Of a DNA stretch of 64,000 bases, positions 14,201-29,500 are shown one piece after another (the first letter of the stretch is position 1; each line of letters opens with the position of its first letter). The DNA is taken from assembly GCA_026545765.1 (NCBI GenBank), contig JAIFAC010000007.1, positions 1,178,001 through 1,242,000 of the forward strand. The letters are read 5' to 3'. A program made the position numbers and the translations under genes. Source of the DNA: Plantago major (lineage: Eukaryota > Streptophyta > Magnoliopsida > Lamiales > Plantaginaceae). A model generated the notes under the pieces. That model saw nothing but the letters and a program-made list of their open reading frames with translations, ran no database searches and was not told the DNA's origin.

Positions 14201-16540
14201 ATACTAATAAAGGACCTTAATATTTGTGGTTGTATGCTATGTATGTGTGACACTCTCTATGAATTGGTGATAATGTACTGTGTTGGTTTTGTGTATACTT
14301 GCTTGTGTGCGTATTACTGGATAACTTATGATAGATCTTATATTAGATTTATATTATATGGCGATATACTTTCAATAGCTACTAAGCTGCTATTCGTAGT
14401 TATTTGTCAAAATTAGGGGTTAGAACAGCTAGAAATACATGCAAAGGCTCATCCTCGGTTACTCTGACTTACTCGTGTTATATAAGTTTCTTCCCATTTA
14501 TATTAATATACCTTTATTTGTTATAGCAATACCTTGTTAGTCTAGATAGATCTATTTGATGGTGCATCTATACTATACTACTTAATATAAGAGTTGTTGG
14601 TGGATAATTCCCTTGCATGTGTTATGTGAGAGATACCTCCCCAATAAAAAAAGACTTTGCAAAATAATCGCTTTCTTCTTATTTCTTATACATTCTTAGT
14701 AATTCTCTATTCTTATTTTCACAAACCAATACTCTCTAGTAAACACCCTCCTAGTAAACTAATCTATATAATGCTGTGTCATAAAGGTACTTGGCTTATA
14801 CTATATATAAATAAAATCATGTGTGGTGTGAAAGAATTCATATTAAAAGATGACTTAACCCATAAGGGTATTATACTAAATAAGACAGCTTAACTCTTAC
14901 ATACTATAATTAAGTAATGGTATACAATCAAAAAAACAAGGTTATCTAATTTACTAGTAATCCCCTCTGAACTTAGAGTAGAGGCTGGAATACACCTTAA
15001 TACAGCAACAAGTCCTATTACTTAGATATTAACTTAATATACCTTGTCTATTTCTATTTTTCCTAGTACAAGCTAATACAAATACTATTATAAAGTAGAA
15101 CTTTACCTTTGTTCCTTCCTAACTTATGACTACAAGAAAGCCCTTGTATAGCTATGTTTTGCTACGTTTTATATGGATTTGCCTGAGGTTATGTACTAAG
15201 TACACCCCTATAACAGAATACTTAAAATGTGGAAAATGTAGTATTAATTAAATCTAGAAGAGAGTCTATACGTGAAATGGTAGCTTATGTAACACAACAA
15301 TCAGTCTTGACTTGGCTTGGAGTAATGGAGTACCTAAAAATAAAGAGGGAGTGGGAGCTGTAAAAGTAATTCTAATATAAATATGAAATAAGTCCTTTAC
15401 ATATATATATATATATAGAGTAGTATAAGAGAGAGCAAGTTCCGTAGGTATGAATTATAAAATAGAGAGGGAACGCCTAGTATAACACATATGTTGGTAT
15501 GCGTATAAGGTAATATAGTTTCAAGAGAAGTAAGGTAGTATTGAGTAACCTATCTGCTATTTAAAGTATAAAGTTCTACCCGAAGTTGTAAGGACGAGTT
15601 ATCTTGTGGGGACTCTGATCTAGTTGGCCATAAATCATAAATGAAAGACATACCTCAACAAAGTACTAAGTTAAATCTAATGAAGACACCTAGGGAAAGA
15701 TCAATCAAGTAATTAATATACACCTTATATCTAGCAAAGTACAAGGTATACCAAGGAAACACTAGTAAATTATGCATAGTTATTTTTATAAGAAATTACC
15801 CCTATATTAAAACTAAGTATGATCTCATAAAATTCTATTCTTACACCTCTGAGCTTTAAATAAGTTATTCTAGGAATATTTCATTTGTATACTTACTAGG
15901 GTCTTCTCTTACTCGTGTCTTATGAAATCTAATTCCTATACTATATCTCACTATATGTACTATCATGTCAAGATAAAATGGTTTACCTCTTTATAGATTT
16001 TTTTTATAGAAGAGATTGAAATACTGGTAGACTTTGAAAATGAAAGGAAGTATAGAGTACTCACACCCAGAAAATAATGTGGGCTTTTTGTGCTATTAGG
16101 ATCTTTATAATAATTAGAAAGTAAATGTTAGGATACAATGTAATAACTACTAGCTAGAGAAAGAAAGGCGTGGATTATATTATATATTATAACTTAAATG
16201 TTAAGTAAGGAGTAAACCTTAATAAATGATAGATAGGATATAGGAACGTGCGGCACTACAACAAATATTTTAGCTGCAACATAGAAAGGACAACTTGTTC
16301 TAAACATAGAGTATTAGTTCCAAAAGAGAAGAAAGCCATCACGCTTAGATATAATATAAAATATAAAACATGTAATTTAAGTTTACTGACTACACAAAGA
16401 AAGAAATGCCAAATATACCAATACAAGAATAGGTGCTACTAAAATACCATTTTATAGAATATATTATAATGTAAACTTCTACCTTATGTACTAATTAGGA
16501 AGAACGTTTAACAATTTCGAGTTCTCTTTTTCCTTTTTAA
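14201..16540. other. Gene-free AT-rich region, intermediate texture
   Basis: The longest frame here is 78 codons (14657-14893, + strand), and its translation is not recognisable. The sequence looks somewhat richer in TpA and poorer in CpG than the flanking DNA, but hand counts on single lines vary: the line at 15661 has the bias and the line at 14401 does not. I treat it as intermediate. It contains an AT microsatellite at 15401 and no other recognisable feature. Confidence 0.5.
15401..15417. repeat. AT dinucleotide tract
   Basis: About 8.5 copies of AT in a row, within non-coding sequence. Confidence 0.85.
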
Positions 16541-18176
16541 ATGCTTACATAACTCTGCCAGAAGATGTTTATCCCTATTCTAAGTTTCTTGGCTCTTCCT
16601 TCACAAGCAGCTTCCAAACATCTATTTATTAACCCGTCCGTATTAGATATACATCTAAGAATAATTACACAACTTATAGTGAATACTATGAAATTGACAT
16701 AAGACAAACATAACAAACATAGAAATAATATAAGGAAATTAGGAGTACACAAATAATAATAATAGATAGATAAATTACACGAATTTTTGCGTTATAGTAC
16801 TTTTTTTTATAGAGAAACTTGTAACAGATCCTTTTATTTTAGTTTTGATCTCTTTTCTGGAAATAAAGCATCAACTAAATGAATTATCTAGGAAGAAGGT
16901 TTATCTATATTCTAAAACCTCCTCTTATGTCTTCTTTGAAAAACATGAATATTCCTTGTGAAAGTACACCTTAACTAAGGATAAAGAGCCTATTATATTG
17001 ACTTCGACGATGATCTCTATATTTTCTATTTCTTCATTTCTTCCAAATTTCATTTCCTCGTAAGAACACTTGCGGGTTAGAATGTTATTTTGGTTGTTCC
17101 TTAGAAAAAGTCACATTCAGTAGAGAAGTCAGAAGATAATAAAAGGTTGCCCAAATAGACGAGTAGACAAGGCCAAAGGAAAAATCTTACAAAGAAGAGT
17201 ACCTTATCCAGAAGAGTATATTTATGTAATCTGTATATACTAACCAGGACACCATGGCAATAACATCTACTACACAAAAAAAAAGACACCTAAATTACTA
17301 CCCGAGTTGTTCTTCATTTACTTACTTTCATTTTAATATGTATGTCCGTTATGACTTCTAGTTACGAAAGGGATATAGTTACGAGGTTTTTACTATATAG
17401 ATTTTTAATGAGTTCTTTTATAGTATTTACAGTAGATACGGTTAAGGACATCTACACACGAGTTAAATATGTTATTAGTTTGGTACCAGCGCAATAAATC
17501 GTAAGATATTCTATTGTTTGTCAGTTAGATAGATTAGAAGAAGTGAAAGGCATGGGAGTATAACACATTCCTCATAAAGAAAGACCAGTTCTATTCCCAT
17601 TACAATATTAGTTAACAACAAACACAGTTAAAGATATCCTTATGAATAAAATATATCGGTTGATCCATGTCCATAAGTAATAAAAATATACTTAATGTAT
17701 TACCAAGAATCTTTAGTCTGAAGAACTACATGCAGGAAGGAAATCTTGTTAAGTAGAACCACATCTCTCCTTTGTTTGTTGTAAAGGATGAATTGGCTAC
17801 ATCTTTATTTATGTTTTGCTAAGACTAATAGACGGAATCCTCTTATATTATATTTTATTATATTTTCATTTTATTAATTTAATACTTACTGTTGTCCAGA
17901 AGACGTAAAACTTCGTTGTATGCTGACATTGTTTCAACTATTCTTTAGAGTAGTGAGTGACATTTGTTTTACCACCTATTTTTTCCACCTATAACTTACT
18001 TACAAGAACAACATTTGTACGTTTAATTGTGTGCGTATGGATTAAGGTGCTCCCGGAGGAGAAGATTACAATTAATTTATAGGAGCCATAAGAAAGAGAT
18101 AATACCTGGATATGGATTCCTGTGAAAGAAAAAAGGACTAACATGAATTCTATACTATGTCTAACTATAGCCCGTG

Positions 18177-18192
18177 TTGACTAATTGACTAA
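18177..18192. repeat. 8-bp tandem duplication
   Basis: The unit TTGACTAA occurs twice in a row, followed by a partial third copy starting TTA. Confidence 0.8.
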
Positions 18193-19021
18193 TTAGAGTA
18201 GTCCTTTGCTCTGTGTATGACATATCCTTAGTATTATACAAAATGGTTAGTCCTGTCTTTTTATTGTAGATTTTGGACTGTCCAAGAAGAAAGTGAAGAA
18301 CCCTTTGTTTGAGTTACAATTTACTTATCATCATTAATTAATTAATATCTCGTATCTATAATTATATACTAGACTAGCGACTAAATCGATTGAAATGCTA
18401 ACTTTGGGTGAGTTTTCTTAATCAGGTACTTTTTTTACATAACATAAACAACGTCGTAAGATTGCTACAAAAGACTGCAAAAAAAGCTTGCTCAAAACTA
18501 TCTATTAACTACACACGAGTTCTGCAACTTGAACAGAACAATACACTATACTATAAAAAAGATAAGAAAACACAAATCGAAAGATACTAGGTTATCTCTC
18601 TATTTCTTTTGGACAATTAGAATTGATGGAAACAACTGTTATGTTAGTATACAACCGTTCTCTTTAACACACCATCATCCAAATTTATCTTTCTCAAGCG
18701 GTACACGTTTCATTTTAAATTTCATTAAGTCAGAGTACAGCACATGCGCCTTTCCTGTTAACAATTGTGCATGAATTTCACAATAGACGGAATATTATTC
18801 AAGCCAACTGCCAAGGATTTACGGGAGTACTCGCAGCAATCCTTTTTTGGTATAAGTAATAAATGTGATTTATTCTCAAAATTGAATACTTATTTATAAA
18901 TTTCAACCACAAAGTTATGCTGTTTCTACATCTACATTTACACTTGAACATTTTTTCAATCTACTAGTGAAAAGACATTTATCGTTGTACACGAATCTTT
19001 TGAATGTAACCCCTTTATCTT

Positions 19022-19035
19022 TATATATATATATA
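19022..19035. repeat. TA dinucleotide tract
   Basis: Seven copies of TA, followed by an A and T-rich stretch. Confidence 0.8.
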
Positions 19036-20090
19036 ATTTTATAATATTTATGATTTTCCTACTAATTAATAGCATTACACTTTTATCTCATAGATGATCT
19101 CCTACATCAAAAATTTTTTTTGATAGGGCCTTTAAATTTATAGTTATAGGAAATAGGTCTACACCAAAAGAATATATTCATTGTCAAAGATTCCTACTTC
19201 TATTTCTCACTAAAGAAGAATATACCATAAACAAAAAGGATAGAAAGGGAGCATGGTTTGCACGTGGCAGTATATGAAAGAAAATAATTTATGTATGTTA
19301 CGGCATAGATATTGTCTAACTTCTTGTAAGCAACAAAAAAGAAAAGTTCATTGTATTATACTTGTACTTGCTTTGATTCTTCTCGGTCAGTCTTAGAGCT
19401 GCCAACCATTACAAATGAAGTCATCCATTAATTAAGAATATAGTGATTTTAGTAGACTCCTTAGGTTCTTTAGATACTAGACAATTGAAATTTATGATAC
19501 ATTTAATATTGATTTATATTATTTTATAGTACGAATAGTAAAAAGTAAAGATAGCACTTGTGTTAGTAGTGGAATACTTCCTGGTGTATCTTTTTCCATA
19601 TCTTATTTATTATTATTTATTATATTATTATTGGGAACAAGTTAAGTTTCTCTTCCTAAGCTAGAATAAGTAGCTAGTTCTCTCTTATCTTACGATTCTC
19701 ATGGATCTCATTGAGAAAAAGGGAGAATATTTAACCTTGGTTAATGTTAGTTATACTTAATTAGGACATTTAGTTGACCAGATTCTGATGAAAATTGTTT
19801 ATAGTAGTAGGTTTGTTTAGGCGAAAGGGTTGACTTCTTTCTTGAATATTTAGATAGACTGACATTACACTGCAATTTTTTTGTCTCTTTTTATTTTTTA
19901 TTAAGGGTTAGGCATTCATGGAAGCACTTTTCTTAGAGATTAGGCGACTTCCGTGTTACCTTCTCACTTATATAGATTTATCTTTGGGTTTTTGACTTTC
20001 TACTTTTTCTAGATTTTTTACTTCGTTCTCTATTTACTGTCTGTATAGGCTTGTATAGATGCAGTTATTTTGTAATAGATTCTCTTCCCT

Positions 20091-20105
20091 TCTATTCTAT
20101 TCTAT
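20091..20105. repeat. TCTAT pentanucleotide repeat
   Basis: Three perfect copies of TCTAT in a pyrimidine-rich stretch. Confidence 0.85.
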
Positions 20106-20982
20106 GTTAGTCTTTAGTATTTGTGGGTGTGGATATAAATAAAGAAGAATAGTAGAGGCATACCAATAATTGCTTTGTTAGAGATCTTCATAACTATAAT
20201 ATTTATTGGATCTTGGATATCATTTACTAATCCTAACAACTAATAATAAATTACTTCTCTTTTTCCGCCATGTGACAAGAATATATCTATATGCACAAAT
20301 ATCCTTCTTACTAAATTTCTTATACTAAAATAATGATGAACAGGTACAAACGTACACATTCTTTATTACATTACACGAATTCTAGAAAACAACTTTGAAG
20401 GAAAGTAATAGAACCGCTTACATTCTATAGTTGGCGGTATTTCAGACATATACATTTCTTCTAGAAAGGGTTGAAAAGATGTCGAACCTCATATCGAACG
20501 AAAATGCTTGAATTGTAAATATAGGTATGAAAACACACGTTGTCATGCCTTGACAATAGAATATTTCTGTTTGTAAACATCAGTTATTTATCTCATTAGT
20601 TACTAAATAGATTAGTTTAGTTCTTTTAGTTATGGATTAACCGGCAGGACGACTTTTTCATTTCATCCATAAGTTGTTTACTTCGATTCCACGCCTGGCA
20701 TAAGAACTCACAAGAAATGTTAGACGAGGGAAAGAAATTAGGAAAAATAGAAGAATGAAAAAAACATAGTAAGTAAGGGGAATGTTTTAGTCGAACGGTA
20801 AGTGTTATCCAAACGAAAAGGAGAAGAATTAGCTTAGCAAAAGGCGTGAAAAACGAGAGAAATAAATAGAAAGACGAGTTTACTTTGTGTCTATTTGTGT
20901 TTAGTAATATTCCAAAATAAAGTCTAAGTGAACGCCTATGTTATAATATTTAGAAGAGCTAGAAAAAGAAAGACCTAATCGC

Positions 20983-20997
20983 TTATTATTATTATTA
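20983..20997. repeat. TTA trinucleotide repeat
   Basis: Five perfect copies of TTA. Confidence 0.85.
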
Positions 20998-23900
20998 CAA
21001 GAAAAAAGGGATGATAACAGGATAAGTTGTTATAGAGAGAAAATAAGGTATTATACATTACCTTTTACTAAATTACTACAGAAAAGAATACCTGGAGAAA
21101 AGAAATCATTGCGCCAATACAGACAGAACACTAATAAAGGACATGCATAGAATGTGAATTAATATATTATGATGATAACTGGATCAATAGCTACTATCTT
21201 TTCCTAGATTAAGAAGTTATTGATAAGTTATTCCAGAATTCTACTCTTACTCATGGAATCTTGGATTCTAAAGAAGCACTTCAATCATATTATTTTTAGA
21301 AATTTCTATCTAAATAAAGAGAACTCCAAAAGGAAAACATAGATGTATAGAAATCCCTAGTACAAATACTATATTACTTCAGAGGTGTACTCTCTAGGAA
21401 TGAAATCAAATAGGAAGGAAATCTATTTAACTTACTTCACTTCAGCGCGAATTATTGACTTTATAGAATTTATAGAAGAAAAATAAATCTAGAAATCTGA
21501 TAACTATATAGTTAAGTCGGCATAGAACCAATTTTTAATAGCAAAGTCTTTCTATTTCTATTCTAGCACACATGTAGCAGTCCTAACTCCAAGATGTGTA
21601 CAACACTGGCGAGGTCGTATATTTTCTAATCCTAAATAATCCTCTCAGCGCAGTCTTATAGAAATATTATTCCATATCATAAGCATGAAATCAATCTTTT
21701 TTTTCCAATAACTATTTCATTTAGAAAGCGTCTTGTATTGTAACCTTTCCGACGTTTGTTATTTTTCAACTACACAAGATATGAATATTGCATACATACA
21801 TATTTCTTTTTCCTTAAGCGAGAAATGTACTAAAATGTATAGAATTGGAGTTCCATCAACTAGATATAATTAAGCTAGACATTTCGTACCAAGGGGACTT
21901 AATAAAAAAGAAAGATTAGAAAAAAGAATAGGAAATTATTATATTATAGCAGTCATTTTTCTTTGAAGATTAGAAATACCTTAAAGTCGTTAACCGAATT
22001 CTAACGGATAGCATGATTTTGATATTGTGAGTGTTTTTTCCTTCTTTGCAGTTCGAAATAAATGTTATAGAAAAAAGGTACTTGCAAATAAAGCCCCCCT
22101 GTTTCATCATATACATAATATAAAAGTACAAGATCTATCAAATCAAGGAGGATTACGCGTAACATATGAGGTTCGGCATGCTTGGTATTTCTGTGGAGTC
22201 TTCCCTATTTGGATATCTTTCTTTGTCTAACTAAACTTTTTCTTTCTTAGTAGAACACCTCTTAGTTGAGTACTTTAGTTGCAGAAACCCCAGGATACCC
22301 TAAATTATACTAGTCACCTAGAGTTGGCACTGAAACTTCAGACTTATAACAAAAAGAACATAGACACACATTCTATATAAAAAACACGAGAAAATCGCAG
22401 AAATGAATCACCACCTACAGGACTAAACATGATTAAATAAGGATTTAACGCGGCATATTACCACATAGATTCGAATTATTAAAAGAAATTGGATAGCAAG
22501 AAAAAGAGCATAAAGTGACGTAGTTTATCTTGATTTAGCTTGTGATCAGTCTTTGGCTACATAGTGCATATAAGTTGGCATAAGCAGTAGTCGGAGTCTT
22601 TTGGGTCTCATATATTTGTAATACGAGCTGAACGAAAGCAGTCAAATATCTAACACCATAACTAGCACGAAACTGGAAAGACTATAAATTATTCTATTCG
22701 ACTCGTTCCTGAAGTTTTTCTTAATCCTTATAAATAATATGATTTTCTTCTATGCTTCTTACAATTACCTTTATTGGTTACTAAAGATTCTAACTAAATG
22801 TAAGAAATTTCTTAAGGAAAATAAAAGTAACTTCCAACCTAAACTAAATAAAAATGTAGTAGGAACAAAGCTTGTGAGGGGGGGTAGCTTACACACAAAA
22901 GACAGGATTCAAACATGAACTAAGAAACTAAAGAACTGGGTTGGATTTTTTTATTTACAGACAAGTAGACTTGAACAAGTATCCATCACAGGTTTTTTAT
23001 AATAACATCCGCAAGAACTATACGTGCTAAACATGATACGTACTATGAACTAATAGAACAAATACTGGATCTGGTCTGCCTCTCTCTCTATCCATTCTAA
23101 GTCTCCTTAAGTCAAGTGCGTTAATATGCATATGCATTTGAGTAGAATTGCTCGGTTTTTCCATACCTTATGTTATATTCCGGGATACTGGGTAATTAAT
23201 TCTTGATTGTGAGTTTAGTATTTCATAACCATAAAGTAGAACAAGACTTCCCGTAACCAATCATATATCTCCAAGTTAAAGAAGGGTTGTTTGTTGTTCA
23301 AAGAAATTAAAACATTGTAGCGCCTACCCAAAAAAAAATAGGGAATATCCCGTAAGATGAACAAACATATGTATCAGAACCCGGAGTCAGGAAATATATA
23401 TATGTATCCTTAAATATTCCTATAATTCGTTAATTTATTGTCGGCCTTGACTTCATTATAATCTCTCCTTTTGCGGGTTTCTCGACTTCATACTTAAATG
23501 ATCTTATGCCTCTAGTATACTGTGTCTGTAGTTTCTGTATGTAGTTGTAGTCCAAATAAATGTACTCGATCTTTTTTTATACTCGCTATTAAATTTATAA
23601 ATGTTGTAGTACTACTAAAAGTTCCTTATTCCTGATTCCTATTCCTGCTGGGTTTTGGTATTTTGTGAGAAGAGTTCCTTGCTTCAAAAAAGCATTTTGT
23701 AATAAATTATTACTTAATTGTGATGTCGACGAGTCTTCATATTAGGTCAGCATAATAGCCTTTGCAACAAGTAAATTAAATCCTAGGTTAAAGAAACTAG
23801 AGGATATTCTCTAAAACGTTCTCTTATAGGATTATGCGTAATTAAGGAGTAAGATATTTTTTTTTAGGCAAAGTATAGATACATGTTCTATATAAAAAGC

Positions 23901-24351
23901 AGGTGAAATACTAAAAATTATATAGTGTATTTAAATTTAGATATGTCTTGTTGAGATGTGAAGACCTGTGCTTTATAGTAGACTTTTTATTTATATGCAT
24001 CTTTGTGTTTTCTAAATTCGAGCAAGTTAGGTATAGAAAATAGAGAAAAAAATAATAGAAGTGAGTAAAACTTACACAATATAATAGGAAAATGTCTATG
24101 CGTCGCTAAACTATACTATATAATAATCCACTAAAGACCTATAACAGGTTAAAGAACTGTAGTGATATATAATAGCATCGGTTGCGTGCAATCTTAGATA
24201 GCTTTATATTGAGTAAAACACAAGATAAGTGTTTCTTTCAAATAGCATACTACATAAATTAGAATTCATGAGAAAGGAATAGCAAAGAACTGTTAGATCA
24301 TTTTCGGCCGGACAGGCTTTAAATCAATAGGCGCGACTAAATCAGTATCTG

Positions 24352-24381
24352 TTGACTTACTAAATATTGACTTACTGAAAA
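24352..24381. repeat. 15-bp imperfect tandem duplication
   Basis: TTGACTTACTAAATA is followed directly by TTGACTTACTGAAAA, 13 of 15 positions identical. The first ten bases are unchanged. Confidence 0.8.
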
Positions 24382-26540
24382 ATAAGTGGTTGATACAATA
24401 AGAGATCCATAGCAACACAAGACATTTTCAAAAATACTTGTACTAGTTGTTCCGATTGAATTACGTATATTTGATATCTATCATAGAAGTACTTTCTTAA
24501 ATATTTAGAGTAGCATTGGTACCAACCAAGGTTCTTTGGAGACAAAACCGAAAAAAGTCAGAGTAACTGATATACTGATAAGTAGTCATTGCTTAGGAAT
24601 TCTAGTAATTAGAAATATATAAATAATTTTATGTACGTGTTTCATGAAAATAAAAAGAAAAGGAGTCTTCCCAGGAAATTCAGGGTTAAAATCTTATATT
24701 TATATAGTTTTGGCGAAAAGAATGGAGGAAATAATATGCATTACGTAGACGACTTACTATTCTATTCTAATAAATTTAAAAAGAGAACTTAGTATCCTAG
24801 CTAAAATAGAAATAAGATTGATTAAATTAATTACTATGCGAAAAAGCTGTAATGCAGAATCCTCGAGGTAACGCGAAGGTTAACGCTCATGAAAACATAA
24901 GAAGGAAATATCGCGACTGTATTGTGCACGTATTAGATACAAGAGAATTACATATGCCGTACATAGCAATAACATATAAATAAAAAAATAAAGAGACACA
25001 GAAGCGTGCGTAATTACACAAATAACACATATCTTCTATATAAAAATAAATAAAGGATCATATTTCTTCTAATTTTACATTTCGTATCTCAATCTCATAA
25101 TAGTCAATTAAATAAAACTTAGGATAAAGGTAGATCACTTGTGGAGTAGTACATCAGCCAGGTACTTATTATTATTAGTATAAGGGGGGGCAGTTAACGT
25201 GTAGAATTATAGGATTTCTTATTTCTAAGAGTAGATATTTGACTCTTTCATACAAACTTGGTCTAATCTGCGGTGCCATATCTTCCTCCTTGTTGGTGAT
25301 GTGCCCTTAAGTTGTTACTATTTTACTTTGTCTCTACTTTTTTAAACATATTTATACATGTTACTTCAAAAGGAGATATAGAAAATAGATCAATCCAAGG
25401 CAAAGCAAGGAAACTAATACGAGATTTAGTCGTTTAGTATTAGTAGAGTATAGATAGAGATAGATAGAAATGAGAAAAGTAATAGAGTACATTTCACGGA
25501 CAAAAAAAGAGTTAAAGAATCCAAAATCGAATAGAGTATTTCCGTTGATAGACTTAATAAAAAAAGGAGGAACATATAAAACAACAAGTCATATATCGCG
25601 GAATAGAATTTCATTAAATAGTATATATTAAATAGTATATAACATAAGTAAACACAGTAGTACAATCTTTAATAATAGCGGATAGGTTTTCTACTAAGCT
25701 GCTCTCCTTTCTTCTGAGCTAAGACAATTCCTTTGCAATTCTATGTCTAACCGGCTACGCTACATAAACTAATCACGAACTATCATATTACAGAATATTT
25801 ATGTACCAGAATATAGTTTCTTACCGACGGACATGATTTACCTACGGTATGGATTTCTAAAGAATTCTATTACAAATACTACAAGATCTAATTTTTATTC
25901 CCAAAATATTCCCAAAAACCCAATAATCTAATAAATAGCTATAAACTATGTATGTTGTATTTTCAGTTCACAGCTCAGCGGGGAGAAGAAATTAAGATAA
26001 TGGTTAGAAAACAATCTACGCTGTATCTATCAGTTACTAGGAGAAATCGTCTAATTCTGTGTTATACTATAACGTAGATTTGACTTCTGTGCATTCAAAT
26101 TACATGCAAACAACCCTAAAACGTTTGAACCTTCCTACTATTTATTTATTTTGTCAATGCTTTTGAATTAGTCGATCTTTCCTACCTCTAACACTTTATT
26201 TAGTACGTATAACCCTATCCCTTCCTTTTTCTAGTCCTCTTCTTAGAACCTTGTTAAATGTTGGTGCAATAGTATTTCCTATAATAGTTATCATTTTTTT
26301 CATTTATAGCAAGACGTAGTCCTCCTCACTCAAGAATCATCATAAGTATAAAAACGAAGCTGTAATTGTGTATAAAAATATGAAAAATCGTTTAATGAAA
26401 TACAACCATTTTACATTTCTGGATTCAGCGTTGGTTGGAATATTCTTCTTTTAGCACTACTGGTAGACCTCTTTAATTTGATAAACAATCACCACAAGTT
26501 GTAATAGTATAATACAAAAGTGAGCTAAGTAAAATCTAGA

Positions 26541-29500
26541 ATTAAATGAAAAGCTGTGATAACTGGATTTGGGGACTAATATATTCTTTTTCGTATAGAT
26601 TTCTTATAGGTGCTTCCTTGTTCTTCTGGGAATATACATTACTAGCGTTCTATACTAGGTCATTTCCTAATAGAGTCCTTTACACCAATTCAAATATAAA
26701 TTTATATATACTCGCTGTAGTACTTTCACTCCGCAGTAACTACAATTAAATATCCAAGATATCATTCCATGTAACAAGTAACACATTAATAAGGGAATAC
26801 AGTACAATACAGAAATATCCCAAATTAGCCTTTCACAGAGAATACTCTTTATAGTTTAAAAGCTCATAAGAAACGTTACGTTGTTGTACTAAATAAAGGT
26901 TGTTCATTATTAATATTAAATTAAAGACACAAGCTGAAAAAGAGGTAGTTGTATTTGCGTGTTATGCATCTAGGTTAGGCACTATGTATTATACTCCTTG
27001 TCTTGTTATTTCTAAGCTATAATAAGTTTCTAACTTCCTGGTAAGATCCTAGTGGGTGTTAAGTAAAGAGTGTAGTGATATGAACTGCTAATGAGTTTGT
27101 AATAGATATTCTTCCCTGTCTGGTGTTTATAAAAATAGGAGAGGAGTCTTCCCAGTATGTGATGTATAAGTTATTAGCCCTTATAGGAATGTTTACTATA
27201 AATTTGTATAGCTGTCTACCCCAATGCTCTTATTTGCCCTCTAACCAATCTACTCGTAGAGTGAATTCAGTTTCTAGGACCAATAAGTTTACTACAATGC
27301 AGACTTTCTTACTTTGCAGATACCAATAATATATTAATTTAATAGGGAAAACAAGGATAGAACAAGATCATTTATACTTATAAGAGTACCTAAGGGATAT
27401 GAACAAACTGATAAAGGGACTAGGTAATAAATGAAGTCAGTTACTCATGGGGAGAACTTTTTGAGGACAACATGTTGGGTTACGTATAATAGTACTCGCT
27501 AAATGTCTTAAGTACACAAAGTATTCTTTTATACCAGAGCAAAGGCTGCCTCCCCTAAGATAAGGAGTTTATCTAAGTAATACATTCGATTCTTTGTCAC
27601 TACTCCCGAAATATTGGACAGCTTACACAAAAGGATTGTTTAAAACATATCTTAATAAATAAAGGGTTGCCCTTAAATTTATTCAAAGTAAAGTATAGAA
27701 GTTCTTTTCTCTTAGGATCTTATTTATAGCTTGTTGTTGGTCAAGAGTTTGTCAAGTAAGTAAATTAGGTAGTTAGAACTGGAAAAGTAGGATTTGTGGA
27801 TAAGGGAGGTGCCCTAATAAAATATTATGATTTGTTATAGTCCGCACTGTAATTTGTAGGAGTAAACCACATACTATATTTGGGAGAAGGATACCTAAGA
27901 AAGAGAGCACCGAAGTTACTAACACCGATAAGAGAATGGTTGGATAAGAACGGAGGAACTCATGGCATTGTTTATTATGATCCATCGTATATTTTGTATA
28001 GAAATAGTTTTTAAACCAAAAATAAAGGGCGTACTTGGCGAAGGGTCCTTTTTCCCCGGTTCGTTTATATTTGACATTAAAGAGGTTTTTAAAGATCACA
28101 TGATATGACAAATATTTAGGATTAGAATAGAAGGGACATTTTATGACTACCACAAGAGTTACCGCGGAATACTCTATATATAATTATAGAAAGACTTATC
28201 ATAGAAAATATTATAATACATATAAAAGATAGAATTGGAACATTATAGCCTTACATTATGTAAAGTATACCCATACCTATCCTACCGTAGCATGTTATTG
28301 CTCCAAGACCCCGTAGTAACCACGAGTAGATACAGATGTCTTCATTCTTTAATTATTTCTTATACCAGCATTACTTTAAGCTCTTCTTCCTAGTAAACAC
28401 CTAAATATACAAAAAGTCCCTTAATCTCTCGTTGCATCGACGAAGCTAACCTATGCATAGTAGTGAAAACATTAGAATTCCTCATGTCTCATTAATAAAA
28501 ATAAATTAAGGGCTTGTAAGTGAAAAAAGATTGCTTTAATACAGAAATAAAGGAGTAAGTAAAAATAAGTAATAAGTGGAGCAGATAAGAGTAAGTAAGG
28601 CTTTTTCTTTTTCTTATAGATTAGATCCTTTCAAACGACTTAGTAGAATCTGTAAGAAAGGATACTATAACTTAACCTATTTCATAAGAAGTGGTATTGG
28701 AATTTATAGCAAATTGTACACCATACTTCGGAAGCAGCTTATACTACTTAGATCTTGTCTTGTAACTTTGATTCATGTAATAACTACTGAGTACATAACG
28801 GAGGGATTATTAACTACTCTACTACCCTTAGTAAGTAAGTATCCTTCCAACTCTAAGCCAACTCTAAGGTTTATAATAAGAAAGAAATAAAGGGGGGTAG
28901 TCAAAATCCACTACTCTTCTAAGGTACTTGAGGATAAACACGAATTAAAAACGTAAGGAACCTGACTATATTCACACTTCTACTTTATCTGTATATGGTT
29001 GTACTTGGTGACAAGAATTCAGAATTCACAAGCATCAGATTGAAAAGAATATAATAAATTAGGTGTGGTACTGCTCCCAACTTTAACTGATATATTTGAC
29101 ACCCAATTAACAAAACTCAACGGGGGGTTTCTCTTATATTCCCTTAAGGTACGTTAAACCATTACATATTTTTAAAAGCTTTACGCCTTTACCTTTATAC
29201 CTAATCCGGGAGAGATCCCTTATTACTTACCATACTCTCTATTTTTGCCTATCCTTAATGAAATTTTATACCTAACACCGTACAAATGCCTATAATACTA
29301 CCTTGTCAAACTTGTCAATCAAAGAATATACATATAACCTCATTAAAGTACTTTATAGAAACGAGGTGGAATACAAAACAAGTTCATGAATGATACCTAA
29401 AGGGTGCACGTCCTAGTTCATATGTGAATATAAAATATAAGCTGGTAGGGAATGATTGGAATGTATTTGGTCTATAATAACTGTTCCCATCTCTCTTAGT

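Larger units (their letters stand above)
16541..26540. other. Gene-free AT-rich region, neutral texture
   Basis: The longest frames are 79-81 codons (18529-18774 + strand, 25426-25665 - strand). Neither resembles a known family. A 53-codon frame at 24631-24792 carries a reverse-transcriptase-like YVDDLL motif, discussed as a finding. Small repeats are listed separately. I saw no RNA gene, coherent gene remnant or regulatory site. Confidence 0.65.

Noticed and set aside
18529-18774. 81-codon plus-strand frame with a protein-like His-rich middle
   Set aside because: No family or motif recognised, overlapped by another frame, and length within chance expectation.
22027-22230. 67-codon plus-strand frame with mixed composition
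   Set aside because: GTG start, short, no motif; one of many similar chance frames.
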